A program made the position numbers and the translations under genes. A stretch of 64,000 nucleotides of DNA from Limimaricola sp. (GTDB lineage Bacteria; Pseudomonadota; Alphaproteobacteria; Rhodobacterales; Rhodobacteraceae). Positions 24,924-35,687 of the stretch are shown in pieces (position 1 is the first letter of the stretch; each line of letters begins with the position of its first letter). The DNA lies in the NCBI RefSeq assembly GCF_016125575.1, contig NZ_WGLM01000004.1, positions 374,501-438,500 of the forward strand. The letters run 5' to 3'. The notes under the pieces were generated by a model that saw only the letters and a program-made list of their open reading frames with translations, was not told the DNA's origin and did not search any database.

Positions 24924-25564
24924 TGCTGCCGCCGCGCCTGCGGGCCTGGCCGCGCAAGTACCTGTGGCAGGCCCCGCGCGGCTGGTCGTTGAAACTGACC
25001 CGCAATTCGGACGCGCGGATGCGGGCGGCCATCGCGGGCAAGCGGGTTGTCGTCGTCGGCAATGCGCGTGCGCTGCTGGATACCGCGCAAGGCCAGACGA
25101 TTGACGGCTTCGACATCGTGATCCGGCTGAACAAGGGCCGCGTCGTCAACCCGACTGCCCAGGGCGCCCGGACCGACATGGTGGGCCTGACCCCAGAACT
25201 TAGCGAGGACGAGACGGTTGCGGCGTTCGAGCCGCAGATCTTCCTGATGCTGATCCCGAAAATGCGGCACTTTCGCCTGTTCAGAGCCGAAAACGTGGCG
25301 CGAACCCTGTTCTATCCGTGGCGCAGCTGGATGGCTGACCGCAACCTGATCGGTCGGCGGCCATCATCGGGGTTCATGATCGTCAGCTGGCTGGTTCGCC
25401 TGGGCGTGGCGCGCGAAATCGCGCTGCACGGCTTCGACTTCGGGCAGACACAGACCTACTACAACCCCGACGGCTACAAGACCCCGCATAATTTCGCTCG
25501 CGAGGGCGAGATTATCCGGGGCTGGGCGGAAGCTGGAAAGATAACCATCATTCCGCCTGTCTAG
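24923..25564 (+). CDS. GT29-like sialyltransferase-family protein
   Basis: Protein of 213 residues with the order of motifs seen in eukaryotic-type GT29 sialyltransferases. Motif L-like: residues 41-73, with VVGN at 44-47 and 'DGFDIVIRLNKG' at 61-72. Motif S-like: residues 145-173, 'RRPSSGFMIVSW' then 'ALHGFDF'. Motif III-like: YY at 179-180. Motif VS: H189 and E194, spaced HxxxxE. The cysteines that link motifs L and S in animals are absent, and there is no signal or membrane anchor, so it would act in the cytoplasm. GGAG precedes ATG by eight bases. It sits between a CMP-nonulosonate pathway and neuB. I infer transfer of a nonulosonate from CMP; a GT42-like assignment is less likely. Confidence 0.72.
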   Translation: MLPPRLRAWPRKYLWQAPRGWSLKLTRNSDARMRAAIAGKRVVVVGNARALLDTAQGQTIDGFDIVIRLNKGRVVNPTAQGARTDMVGLTPELSEDETVAAFEPQIFLMLIPKMRHFRLFRAENVARTLFYPWRSWMADRNLIGRRPSSGFMIVSWLVRLGVAREIALHGFDFGQTQTYYNPDGYKTPHNFAREGEIIRGWAEAGKITIIPPV

Positions 25565-25565
25565 A

Positions 25566-25579
25566 GCCTGTTTTCAGGC
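25566..25579. terminator. Small convergent hairpin between GT29-like gene and neuB
   Basis: GCCTG-TTTT-CAGGC, located where the two convergent genes end (stop codons at 25562-25564 and 25574-25576). Five-base stem with no strong U tract, so at most a weak bidirectional terminator or mRNA end-protecting stem. Confidence 0.3.
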
Positions 25580-26602
25580 CAAGTCAGCCCACTTCAGCTG
25601 GGTATTCCGCGTGACCGCGCGGGTCAGGCGCTTGCCCACCACCTTGTCGAAATCGTAGCCCGCGATCTCTCCCGAGCCGGGACGGCGGGCCCAGATGTCG
25701 GCCTCGGTGATGACATGGCCCTCGGGCAGGTCGGCGTCGGCCACGACGCTGGCGCGGGCAAAGCGATAGACAGGCTCTTCTGCCGCGGTGCGCTGCTTGG
25801 GGTTGTTCGCGGCAATCCATATTTCGCGCGAGCGGTCGATCAGGAAACGCAACTCGGCCGGGTCCATCGAGTTGATGATGTCCGGCCCGATCCGGTAGCG
25901 CGTGTCGGTATAGTGCCGCTCGAGGATGCTGGCGCCCAGCGCGACACTGGCCAGCGCCATTTCCGGCCCGATCGAATGGTCCGAGAACCCGACGACCGCG
26001 TTGGGGAAGGCCGCCTTCAACTCGGTCACGCCCTTCAGCGAGACGATTTCGGGCGGGCTGGGGTAAAGATTGGTGCATTCCAGCAGGGCATAGTCGATCC
26101 CGGCATCGTCAAGGATGGCGACGCTGGCGCGGATCGTCTCGATGTTCTGCATGCCCGTCGACATGATCACCGGCTTGCCCTTGCGGGCGATGTGGCGGAT
26201 CAGCGGCAGGTTGTCCGCCTCGCCCGAGCCGATCTTGTAGGCCGGCACGTCCAGCGTTTCGAGGAAATCGGCCGCGGCGCGTGAGAACGGCGTCGAGATC
26301 CAGATCATGCCGAGCTCTTCGGTATAGCGTTTCAGCTCCGCCTCGTCCTCGCGGCTGAGCGCGCAGCGTTCCATCACGTGCCAGATCGAGACATCGGCGT
26401 TGGGCGGAAAGATGGACTTTGCCTCTTCCGTCATCTCGTCCTCGATGATGTGGGTCTGGTGTTTCACCATCTCGCACCCGGCCCCGGCCGCAAGGCGCAC
26501 CATATCCTTCGCCACGGCCAGGTCGCCGCCGTGGTTGATACCGATCTCGGCTATGACCAGCGGCGGCTGGTTCGGTCCGATCTCGCGTCCGGCAATCTTC
26601 AT
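25574..26602 (-). CDS. neuB: N-acetylneuraminate synthase family protein (NeuB/LegI)
   Basis: 342-residue enzyme condensing phosphoenolpyruvate with ManNAc or a related sugar to a nine-carbon keto acid. N-terminal TIM barrel opens with 'VIAEIGINHGGDLAVA'; 'YKIGSGEADNLPLI' and 'GFSDHSIGPEMALA' line the active site; the C-terminal SAF (antifreeze-like) domain covers about residues 285-340. ATG 26602 has GGAG at 26609-26612. The upstream open frame is a shadow of the phosphatase region. Single-gene minus-strand unit, divergent from the phosphatase gene. Confidence 0.92.
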   Translation of the reverse strand: MKIAGREIGPNQPPLVIAEIGINHGGDLAVAKDMVRLAAGAGCEMVKHQTHIIEDEMTEEAKSIFPPNADVSIWHVMERCALSREDEAELKRYTEELGMIWISTPFSRAAADFLETLDVPAYKIGSGEADNLPLIRHIARKGKPVIMSTGMQNIETIRASVAILDDAGIDYALLECTNLYPSPPEIVSLKGVTELKAAFPNAVVGFSDHSIGPEMALASVALGASILERHYTDTRYRIGPDIINSMDPAELRFLIDRSREIWIAANNPKQRTAAEEPVYRFARASVVADADLPEGHVITEADIWARRPGSGEIAGYDFDKVVGKRLTRAVTRNTQLKWADLA

Positions 26603-26740
26603 GGCACTCTCCTGCGTGGCGTTGTCTCTTGCTCTAGCGTGGCGCAGGGGCAAATGCAAAACCGGCTTTGGCTTGCAATCGCAAGGCAACTGACCCAAGT
26701 GTGCCCCGGCCAGAAACCAGCGGAAAGACGCCCCTCGCGC

Positions 26741-27442
26741 ATGATCGGCAAGCTCTGGCGCCGCCTCGACCAATGGGAACGGGAATGGCGCAACTCCTTC
26801 GGCAAGGACATCACCGACCCGCATGAACGCAAGCGGTCGGAATGGCACCTCGACTGGCTGGATCACGGCATCCTGCGCCGCCGTTGGCACAACTTCGCCG
26901 AGATCGCGCCGGGCGCTTACCGCTCGAACCAGCCCAACCCGAAACGCTTTGCTGCCTATGCCGACATGGGCATTCGCACCATCCTGAACCTGCGGGGGCG
27001 CGTGCGCCTGTCCCCCTACCTGTTTGAGATCGAAGCCTGCGAAAAGCACGGGCTGACGCTGGTCGATGTGGCGATGTCGGCGCGCAGCGCGCCACGACGT
27101 GAATCGATGCTGGAACTGCTCGATGCCTTCGAGACGATGGAGCGGCCGTTCCTGATGCATTGCAAGTCCGGCGCCGACCGCACCGGCCTTGCCGCCGCGA
27201 TCTACCTGCTGGCGGTCGAGAACCGGCCGCTCGCCGAGGCGCGCAAGCAGCTATCGGTACGCTTCGTCCATTTCCGCCGCTCCAAGACCGGGATCATGGA
27301 TCACCTGCTGGATCTTTATGAACGGCGGCTGGCCAAAGGGCCGATTGGCATCGCCGACTGGCTGCGCGACGAATACGATCAGGACACGCTGACGCGCAGT
27401 TTTCAGGCCTACCGCGATGCGGGCTATCGCTGGCCCGCCTGA
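26741..27442 (+). CDS. Dual-specificity / tyrosine phosphatase-like protein
   Basis: 233-residue phosphatase. The P-loop signature is H140-C141-x5-R147-T148 in 'HCKSGADRTG', the CX5R(T/S) active site of the PTP/DSP fold; the upstream 'GAYRSNQPNPKRF' and 'ILNLRG' are typical of the bacterial DSP subgroup. The first about 45 residues are basic and charged. No signal peptide. It is divergent from neuB; phosphatases of this kind occur in polysaccharide and lipid A loci, so a role in a glycolipid phosphate step is possible but unproven. ATG 26741 is the first consistent with the conserved region; RBS is weak. Confidence 0.8.
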   Translation: MIGKLWRRLDQWEREWRNSFGKDITDPHERKRSEWHLDWLDHGILRRRWHNFAEIAPGAYRSNQPNPKRFAAYADMGIRTILNLRGRVRLSPYLFEIEACEKHGLTLVDVAMSARSAPRRESMLELLDAFETMERPFLMHCKSGADRTGLAAAIYLLAVENRPLAEARKQLSVRFVHFRRSKTGIMDHLLDLYERRLAKGPIGIADWLRDEYDQDTLTRSFQAYRDAGYRWPA

Positions 27443-27493
27443 GGCCCGGGTAACGGCCTTTCGGCAACAGCGCCCTTGCGATAGATAAGAGGC

Positions 27494-28156
27494 ATGGTTC
27501 AGCCCGCCCTCCCAGCCGCAGCCGGCACGATGGACGATGCCGCACTGGCTGGTCTTATCGCCTGCCCCACTTGCGACGCGCTGCATCATCTGGCCGATGT
27601 GCCGGTCGGCGCCACGGCCCGCTGCGTGCGCTGTCAAACGGTCTTGCTTGCGCCACGGCGACAAGCGTTGACGCGGCTTGTCATGCTGGCGGTGACGGCG
27701 CTTGTCCTTATGGCCGCAGCCATATGGTTTCCGTTTCTTGAACTCGACGCGCAGGGGCTGCGCCGAACCAGCTCAGTCCTCGATGCGGCGCTGGCCTTTT
27801 CCAATGGCCTGATGGCACCACTTTCGCTGGCCGTCGCGGCGATGATCGTGGTGATACCGCTGGTGCGGCTGGTGGCGCTGATTTACGCGCTAGCGCCAAT
27901 GGCGTTGGGCAGGCGGCCAATTGTGGGCGCGGTGCCTGCCTTCCGACTGGCAAATGCAATGCGACCCTGGGCGATGGCCGAGATCTTTGTCGTTGGCGTG
28001 GCCATTGCGTTGGTGAAAATCGCGGGACTGGCGCAGTTGTCGCTGGGCCCCGCGTTCTGGGCGCTGATCGCGCTGGTTTTGGTGACGGTCCTCAAGGACG
28101 TCGTGATGTGCAGGATGTCGGTATGGAAAACGCTGGAACAGCGCGCGGCATCCTGA
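27494..28156 (+). CDS. pqiA: Paraquat-inducible protein A half-protein 1
   Basis: Inner-membrane protein of 220 residues corresponding to one half of E. coli PqiA. An N-terminal zinc ribbon with two CxxC pairs (CPTC, then CVRC) at about residues 24-47 precedes four hydrophobic helices. Starts at ATG 27494. First gene of a four-gene pqi operon (two pqiA halves, pqiB, pqiC) for an intermembrane lipid-transport system. Its 3' end overlaps the second half by 34 bases. Confidence 0.88.
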   Translation: MVQPALPAAAGTMDDAALAGLIACPTCDALHHLADVPVGATARCVRCQTVLLAPRRQALTRLVMLAVTALVLMAAAIWFPFLELDAQGLRRTSSVLDAALAFSNGLMAPLSLAVAAMIVVIPLVRLVALIYALAPMALGRRPIVGAVPAFRLANAMRPWAMAEIFVVGVAIALVKIAGLAQLSLGPAFWALIALVLVTVLKDVVMCRMSVWKTLEQRAAS

Positions 28157-28758
28157 CCGCCCGCGCGGCGGGTTTGGTGGGCTGCACCAATTGCGGCCGC
28201 GTTCATCGCGCGGGGACTGAACGCTGCAGCCGATGCCACGCCCGGTTGATCAGCCGTGATACGGCCAGCCTGCAACGGGTCTGGGCGTGGCTGGCCGCGG
28301 GGCTGATTGCTTACATCCCCGCCAACATCTACCCGATGCTGCTGACCTCTTCGCTGGGCAAGACCAGCGCCAGCACCATCATCGGCGGTGTCTTTCAGCT
28401 GATCGACCTGCACGAATACGCCATTGCCGCAATCATCTTCGTGGCCAGCGTCCTGATCCCGATCGGCAAGTTTCTGGCCATCGGCTACCTCGCCTTGTCG
28501 ATCCGGGCGGGTGTCGTGGTCCGTGGTCATGGGCGCCAGCACCTTTACGAAGTGGTGGAGTTCATCGGGCGCTGGTCGATGATCGACGTTTTCGTCGTGG
28601 CGATCCTTTCATCGCTGGTACAGTTGAAGTTTGTGGCCACCATCAATCCGGGCATCGCCGCCGTCAGTTTTGCCTTTTCCGTTGCGGCCACCATGCTTTC
28701 CGCCCAGAGCTTTGATACCCGGATGATCTGGGATGCTGATGAGGCCCCTGCCGCATGA
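28123..28758 (+). CDS. pqiA: Paraquat-inducible protein A half-protein 2
   Basis: Inner-membrane protein of 211 residues, second half-size PqiA. Zinc ribbon CTNC and CSRC near residues 20-40, then four helices including 'IAYIPANIYPML', a conserved PqiA segment. ATG 28123 preferred over 28108 because AGGA sits seven bases upstream. It overlaps pqiB by four bases (ATGA). In E. coli both halves are fused in one 417-residue chain; here they are two genes, presumably forming a heterodimer. Confidence 0.88.
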   Translation: MENAGTARGILTARAAGLVGCTNCGRVHRAGTERCSRCHARLISRDTASLQRVWAWLAAGLIAYIPANIYPMLLTSSLGKTSASTIIGGVFQLIDLHEYAIAAIIFVASVLIPIGKFLAIGYLALSIRAGVVVRGHGRQHLYEVVEFIGRWSMIDVFVVAILSSLVQLKFVATINPGIAAVSFAFSVAATMLSAQSFDTRMIWDADEAPAA

Positions 28759-30839
28759 CCGATCCGACCCCAGCAGAGCTGGAAATATCGCAGGCGCGCC
28801 CGTCGTTCTGGCGCAACCTGTCCATTGTCTGGCTTGTGCCGGTACTGGCGCTTGTGATCGCGCTGGGCGTGGCTTGGAAAGGCTATTCTGACCGTGGCAC
28901 GCTGATCCATATCACCTTCGAGAACGCGGCCGGCGTTACACCGAACGAAACCACGCTGCGCTTTCGCGACGTGGTGATCGGCACGGTCGAAAGCGTCAAT
29001 TTCTCGCCCGACCTCAGCCATGTCATCGTCTCGGCGCGAGTGCACAACCAGGTGGCCAGCACCTTTACCCCCGATGCGCAGTTCTGGGTCGTCCGGCCCA
29101 ACGTGACGGCACGCGGCATCACGGGCCTGTCGACCGTCCTGTCGGGCGTCTACATCGAGGGGGCATGGAGCCCGACGAAGGGGAGTACGACGGTAGATTT
29201 CACCGGGCTGGAAGACCCGCCGACCGTGCAGCCGGGCCGCAAGGGCACTCGGGTGACGATCCGGGCGCGCGACGGCAACCTTCTCTCGGCTGGCGCGCCG
29301 GTCTTCTACAAGGGCATCGAGGTTGGCCAGCTGGAAACGCCGCACCTGACGCCTGCGGGCGATGCGGTGTTGGTTGACGCGTTCATTGAGGCCCCAAACG
29401 ACAAGCGCATCACCACCGCCACACGGTTCTGGGACCTGTCTGGCTTTTCCGTTTCGCTGGGGACAGGGGGGCTAAAGCTGGACGTGGGCAGCCTTTCGGC
29501 GCTGATCTCGGGCGGGATCGCGTTTGACACCGTGTTCTCGGGTGGCTCTCCGGTGACTGACAGCACGATCTTCGATCTGTTCGACGACGAAGCCGCGGCG
29601 CGTGACAGCATCTTTACAGGTGTCGGCGCCGATGCGCTGGACCTCGCGATCGAGTTTGACGGCTCTGTCAGTGGCCTGACCACCGGCGCGGCGGTGCAAT
29701 ATCGCGGCCTGCGCGTGGGCGAGGTGACCAGCCTCGGCGCCTTTGTCGAGGATACGCCCTCGGGTCAGGTGGTGCGGCTCCGGGCGACCATCGCGATTGA
29801 TCCGCAGGCTTTGGGCCTGCCCGCTAATGGCGGCAAGGATGCCGCGTTGCATTTTCTGCAGAGCGCGGTCGCCAAGGGCCTGCGCGCGCGGCTCAGCACG
29901 GCGGGCCTGTTCAGCGCTGCGCTGATCGTCGAACTCGTTGATACACCCGATGCGCCCCCCGCCGCGCTGGAGACCCCCGCGAACGGGCTTCCCGTCTTGC
30001 CGACGACAAAGTCCCAGATCCCCGATTTCACCGCAACCGCGCAGGGGTTGCTGGACCGGGTCAACAAGCTGCCGATCGAAGAGGTGCTGAACCAGGCCAC
30101 CAGCCTGATGTCAGCGATCGAGGATATCGCTCGCGCCGATGGCACCCGCGCTACGCCGGCGGCCTTGGCAGGGCTGCTGACCGATGCGCGCGCGTTGATC
30201 AATCAGGACGCCACGCAGGCCCTGCCGGGCGAGCTGGAGGGGGCGGTCAAGGATCTGCGCGCAGTTGTCGACGAGTTGAAGGCGCAAGGTGCGGCGGCAC
30301 AACTGGCCGACGCCATTGCCAACGCCAATACCGCGGCCAAGGGCATCGCCGATGCCTCGCAGAAATTTCCCGACCTCGTCGACAGTCTTCAGGCGGTGGC
30401 CGACAAGCTGAACGCTTTGCCAACCGATCAACTGGTCGCCTCGGCGACAAAGGTGCTGGACAGCGCCGATGCCATTATCGGCACTGATCAGGCGCGCGCA
30501 CTGCCCGCGTCGCTTACCGATGCGCTGGACCAGGTCCGCGCCGCGCTGGCCGACTTGCGGGCCGGTGGTGCGATCGAAAACACCAATGCCGCGCTGGCCT
30601 CGGCGCGGAACGCGGCCGATGCAGTGGCGCAGGCCTCTGCCACGCTGCCCGATCTTTCGGCGCGGCTAGATGCGCTGGCGGGCCGTGCCGATGCACTGAT
30701 TTCCAGCTATGGCGCCCGGTCGGATTTCAACGCCGAAACGCTGGCGGCACTGCGTGAAGTGCAGTCTGCCGCACGGGCCGTCTCGCAACTGGCCCGCCAG
30801 ATCGAGCGCAACCCCAACTCGCTGCTGATAGGGAAATGA
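28755..30839 (+). CDS. pqiB: Intermembrane transport protein PqiB (MCE/MlaD domains)
   Basis: 694-residue periplasmic protein anchored by one helix (about residues 24-43) and carrying three MCE domains, approximately residues 48-130, 160-225 and 295-355. A long alanine-rich, coiled-coil-prone C-terminal region (about 400-690) would form the needle-like tube that spans the periplasm. It passes lipids between inner and outer membrane together with PqiA and the lipoprotein PqiC. Start ATG overlaps pqiA2 stop. Confidence 0.92.
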   Translation: MTDPTPAELEISQARPSFWRNLSIVWLVPVLALVIALGVAWKGYSDRGTLIHITFENAAGVTPNETTLRFRDVVIGTVESVNFSPDLSHVIVSARVHNQVASTFTPDAQFWVVRPNVTARGITGLSTVLSGVYIEGAWSPTKGSTTVDFTGLEDPPTVQPGRKGTRVTIRARDGNLLSAGAPVFYKGIEVGQLETPHLTPAGDAVLVDAFIEAPNDKRITTATRFWDLSGFSVSLGTGGLKLDVGSLSALISGGIAFDTVFSGGSPVTDSTIFDLFDDEAAARDSIFTGVGADALDLAIEFDGSVSGLTTGAAVQYRGLRVGEVTSLGAFVEDTPSGQVVRLRATIAIDPQALGLPANGGKDAALHFLQSAVAKGLRARLSTAGLFSAALIVELVDTPDAPPAALETPANGLPVLPTTKSQIPDFTATAQGLLDRVNKLPIEEVLNQATSLMSAIEDIARADGTRATPAALAGLLTDARALINQDATQALPGELEGAVKDLRAVVDELKAQGAAAQLADAIANANTAAKGIADASQKFPDLVDSLQAVADKLNALPTDQLVASATKVLDSADAIIGTDQARALPASLTDALDQVRAALADLRAGGAIENTNAALASARNAADAVAQASATLPDLSARLDALAGRADALISSYGARSDFNAETLAALREVQSAARAVSQLARQIERNPNSLLIGK

Positions 30840-30843
30840 ACTG

Positions 30844-31401
30844 ATGATCCGATCGCTGCCCCTCATCATTGTGCTGCTGCTGGCCGCCTGCGGAACCGAT
30901 GACGCCCGCTATGTGCTGGCCACGCCCGCTCCGGCCGCCAAAGCACGCGTTGCCATTGCCACGCTGGAAGTGCGCGACGTGACCCTGCCTGCCTATGCAG
31001 CCGCGTCCGAGATCGTGGTGGAAGAGGACGACGGGGCGCTGCACCGGGTGAAGAACGCGGTCTGGGCCGACGATCCAGTGCATGGCGTGACCGGTGCGCT
31101 CGCGCGGCTACTTGACGAGGCGACGACGGCGGCGGTCGCCGCCGAGCCTTGGCCGCTGCAAGACCCGGCGCAGGCCCGGCTTGAGGTGCGTATCGACGAC
31201 ATGATCGCGCGGGCCGATGGCCGCTTCGAGATGACCGGGCAGTTCGCCCTGACATCGCCCGATGGCGTAATTCGCGACCGCCTACAACGCTTTGACATCA
31301 CCGCGCCGCTGCCCGACCGCGCACCGGGCAGCGTGGCCAAGGCCGCCGGTACGGCCCTGTCGGACCTTGCCGGGCAGATCGTGCAGCGGTTGCGCCGGTA
31401 G
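30844..31401 (+). CDS. pqiC: PqiC-like outer-membrane lipoprotein (ABC-type transport auxiliary)
   Basis: 185-residue lipoprotein with signal peptide and lipobox ending LAAC, lipidated cysteine at residue 16. The rest is the ABC_trans_aux (DUF330) fold: 'RVAIATLEVRDVTLPAYAAA' is the typical beginning. Would dock the PqiB tube to the outer membrane. Four bases after pqiB, last gene of the operon. Confidence 0.88.
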   Translation: MIRSLPLIIVLLLAACGTDDARYVLATPAPAAKARVAIATLEVRDVTLPAYAAASEIVVEEDDGALHRVKNAVWADDPVHGVTGALARLLDEATTAAVAAEPWPLQDPAQARLEVRIDDMIARADGRFEMTGQFALTSPDGVIRDRLQRFDITAPLPDRAPGSVAKAAGTALSDLAGQIVQRLRR

Positions 31402-31489
31402 GGTTGCGCCGATCGACGAGCAGGGCCAACCTTCTTGTTGCCCGAAAAATGGCCGGGCCGTATGACTCCTCATCGCCAGCGAGGATGCG

Positions 31490-32518
31490 ATGCCAGACCA
31501 CCTCATTCCCTACATCGACATTGCGGCCCTTTTTTCAGGCCCCTCTTCGGCCCGCGACACGGCCGACCGGCTGATCGGCGAGGCGGCAACCTCGATCGGG
31601 TTCATGACGGTCACAGGCCTTCCGGGCGATACGCTTTCGCCCGATCTGCGGCGCAGGCTGCTGTCGATTTTCGGCCTGCCGGAGGACGCCAAGCGCAAGC
31701 TATACCGCTGGAATTTCGACCCGACCCGAGCCAACGTCTATCGCGGCTGGTTTCCGCTGACCCCGGGCAATGCCACGTGGAAAGAGGGCATCGACATGGG
31801 GCCCGACGTGGCCTACGGGCCGTCGCGGACCCGCCCCGACGACCCGCTGGTCGAGCCGACACCGCTTCCCGATCCCGCCGACCTGCCGGGATGGCATCAG
31901 GCGGTGCAGGACTATTACCGGGCGATGGAAGGGGTGGGACAGGCCCTGATGCGTGCGCTGGCCCGCAGTCTGGGCCTGCCGGAGCAGGTGTTCGATGCGA
32001 GTTTCGAACAGGGCATCTCCACCCTGCGCCTGCTGCGCTACCCGCCGCGCACGCCGGAAAGCCTTGCCGGCGCGGGTGACGAGGCGCGAGTTACGCACGA
32101 CGGGCGAGAGCTGTTCATGCTCGCGCGCGCCCATGTGGATTCGGGCTTTGTGACGCTCTTGGCGCAGGACGGAGTTGCCGGATTGCAGGCGCAGGCATCG
32201 GATGAGGTCTGGGTCGATGTGCCGCCGCGCGAGAGCACGCTGGCCGTCAACTTTGGCAAGCTGCTGGAACGTTGGACGGGTGGCCGGGTCAAGGCGACGC
32301 GCCACCGCGTGATCGGCGGCAGTGCCGAACGTTTCTCTATTCCGTTCTTCTACGAACCCGCGGTGGATGCGGTGATCGCACCCCTGCCGCTTGGCGGCGC
32401 GGCCGACTTCGCGCCGGTCTCTTACGGCGATCACCTGTGGGACGCGACGACGAAGTTCGTCGAACAGGCGGGCATCGCGCACCTGCGCACGCCGCGCGGC
32501 GTGACCCGGGCAAGCTGA
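31490..32518 (+). CDS. 2-oxoglutarate/Fe(II) oxygenase, isopenicillin N synthase-like
   Basis: 342-residue non-haem iron oxygenase. The facial triad is visible: proximal histidine and aspartate in 'ARAHVDSGFVTLL', distal histidine in 'KATRHRVIGG', followed by the RxS co-substrate motif 'RFSIPFFY'. The N-terminal DIOX_N region opens 'IPYIDIAALFSG'. Relatives hydroxylate diverse small molecules; substrate unknown. Stands alone between pqiC and the convergent gyrB, so transcription from its own promoter is likely. GAGGA lies just upstream of ATG 31490. Confidence 0.85.
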   Translation: MPDHLIPYIDIAALFSGPSSARDTADRLIGEAATSIGFMTVTGLPGDTLSPDLRRRLLSIFGLPEDAKRKLYRWNFDPTRANVYRGWFPLTPGNATWKEGIDMGPDVAYGPSRTRPDDPLVEPTPLPDPADLPGWHQAVQDYYRAMEGVGQALMRALARSLGLPEQVFDASFEQGISTLRLLRYPPRTPESLAGAGDEARVTHDGRELFMLARAHVDSGFVTLLAQDGVAGLQAQASDEVWVDVPPRESTLAVNFGKLLERWTGGRVKATRHRVIGGSAERFSIPFFYEPAVDAVIAPLPLGGAADFAPVSYGDHLWDATTKFVEQAGIAHLRTPRGVTRAS

Positions 32519-32561
32519 CGCGGCCGCATGATCTGCGCGGTGCAAGGGCGCGCGAAAGACC

Positions 32562-34985
<2,424 letters not shown>

Positions 34986-35007
34986 TTATCCCGTTCTGTG
35001 ACGCCCA

Positions 35008-35036
35008 AATATACGTTTTGTGGGGGGCAATGTCAC
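35008..35036 (-). promoter_or_regulatory. Sigma70-type promoter of gyrB
   Basis: On the minus strand GTGACA (35036-35031) and TATATT (35013-35008) are separated by 17 bases, 29 bases upstream of the gyrB ATG. The region is notably AT-rich for this genome. Confidence 0.6.
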
Positions 35037-35057
35037 GGCTTAACCCCATATTTTGTG

Positions 35058-35678
35058 TCAGAGAAAGGGGATCATCAGCCCCACGCAGATCAGCATCGTG
35101 CCTGCCGTCAGATTGGTGCGCCGGATTGCCACCGGCGAGGTCAGCAACGCCCGCGCACGGTGGATCGAGGCGGCCAGTACGAGGTTGCCCAGTAGCGGCA
35201 CGAGGAAGGACAAAAAGCAGATTGCGCCGATGTCGGCCCAGCGCAGGTGCGGCAGGTCGAAGAAGCCCGGCAACATGCCCATGTAGAACAGGATCGCCTT
35301 GGGGTTGCCAAGGATCACTGCCATCCCTGCCATGAAACCGGCCCAGCGGCCGGGGCGCGTCAGGCGACTGTCGGTGGCGATGGTCCGGCCGGCATGGCGG
35401 ATGATCAACACGCCCATTGTCAGGAATGTCAGGCTGGCCACCCAGCGCAGCACCGTCATGAAGCCCGAAAAGACCGAGACGATCCATGTCACGCCGAGGA
35501 TGGCCAGGAACGGCCACAGGATGTCGCCCACCACCACGCCCAGCGCCAGCGGCCAGGCCGCCGCAAACCCGCCCGACAGGGCGCGCGCCGCCAGCGCCAC
35601 CCAGACCGGGCCGGGCGTCAGGAACAGGATCAGCAGCGCGCCTGCGTAAAGCGCAAGGTCATAAGGCGTGACGGTCAT
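35058..35678 (-). CDS. LysE/RhtB-family exporter
   Basis: 206-residue membrane protein with about six helices and the family start 'LILFLTPGPVWVALAARAL', followed by the conserved 'ILGNPKAILFYMGMLPGF'. Family members export amino acids such as lysine, homoserine or threonine, or related small molecules; substrate not predictable. Same strand as gyrB but upstream of its promoter; next gene upstream is the acetyltransferase, nine bases away, so the two may be co-transcribed. Confidence 0.88.
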   Translation of the reverse strand: MTVTPYDLALYAGALLILFLTPGPVWVALAARALSGGFAAAWPLALGVVVGDILWPFLAILGVTWIVSVFSGFMTVLRWVASLTFLTMGVLIIRHAGRTIATDSRLTRPGRWAGFMAGMAVILGNPKAILFYMGMLPGFFDLPHLRWADIGAICFLSFLVPLLGNLVLAASIHRARALLTSPVAIRRTNLTAGTMLICVGLMIPFL

Positions 35679-35687
35679 GTGTGGCCA

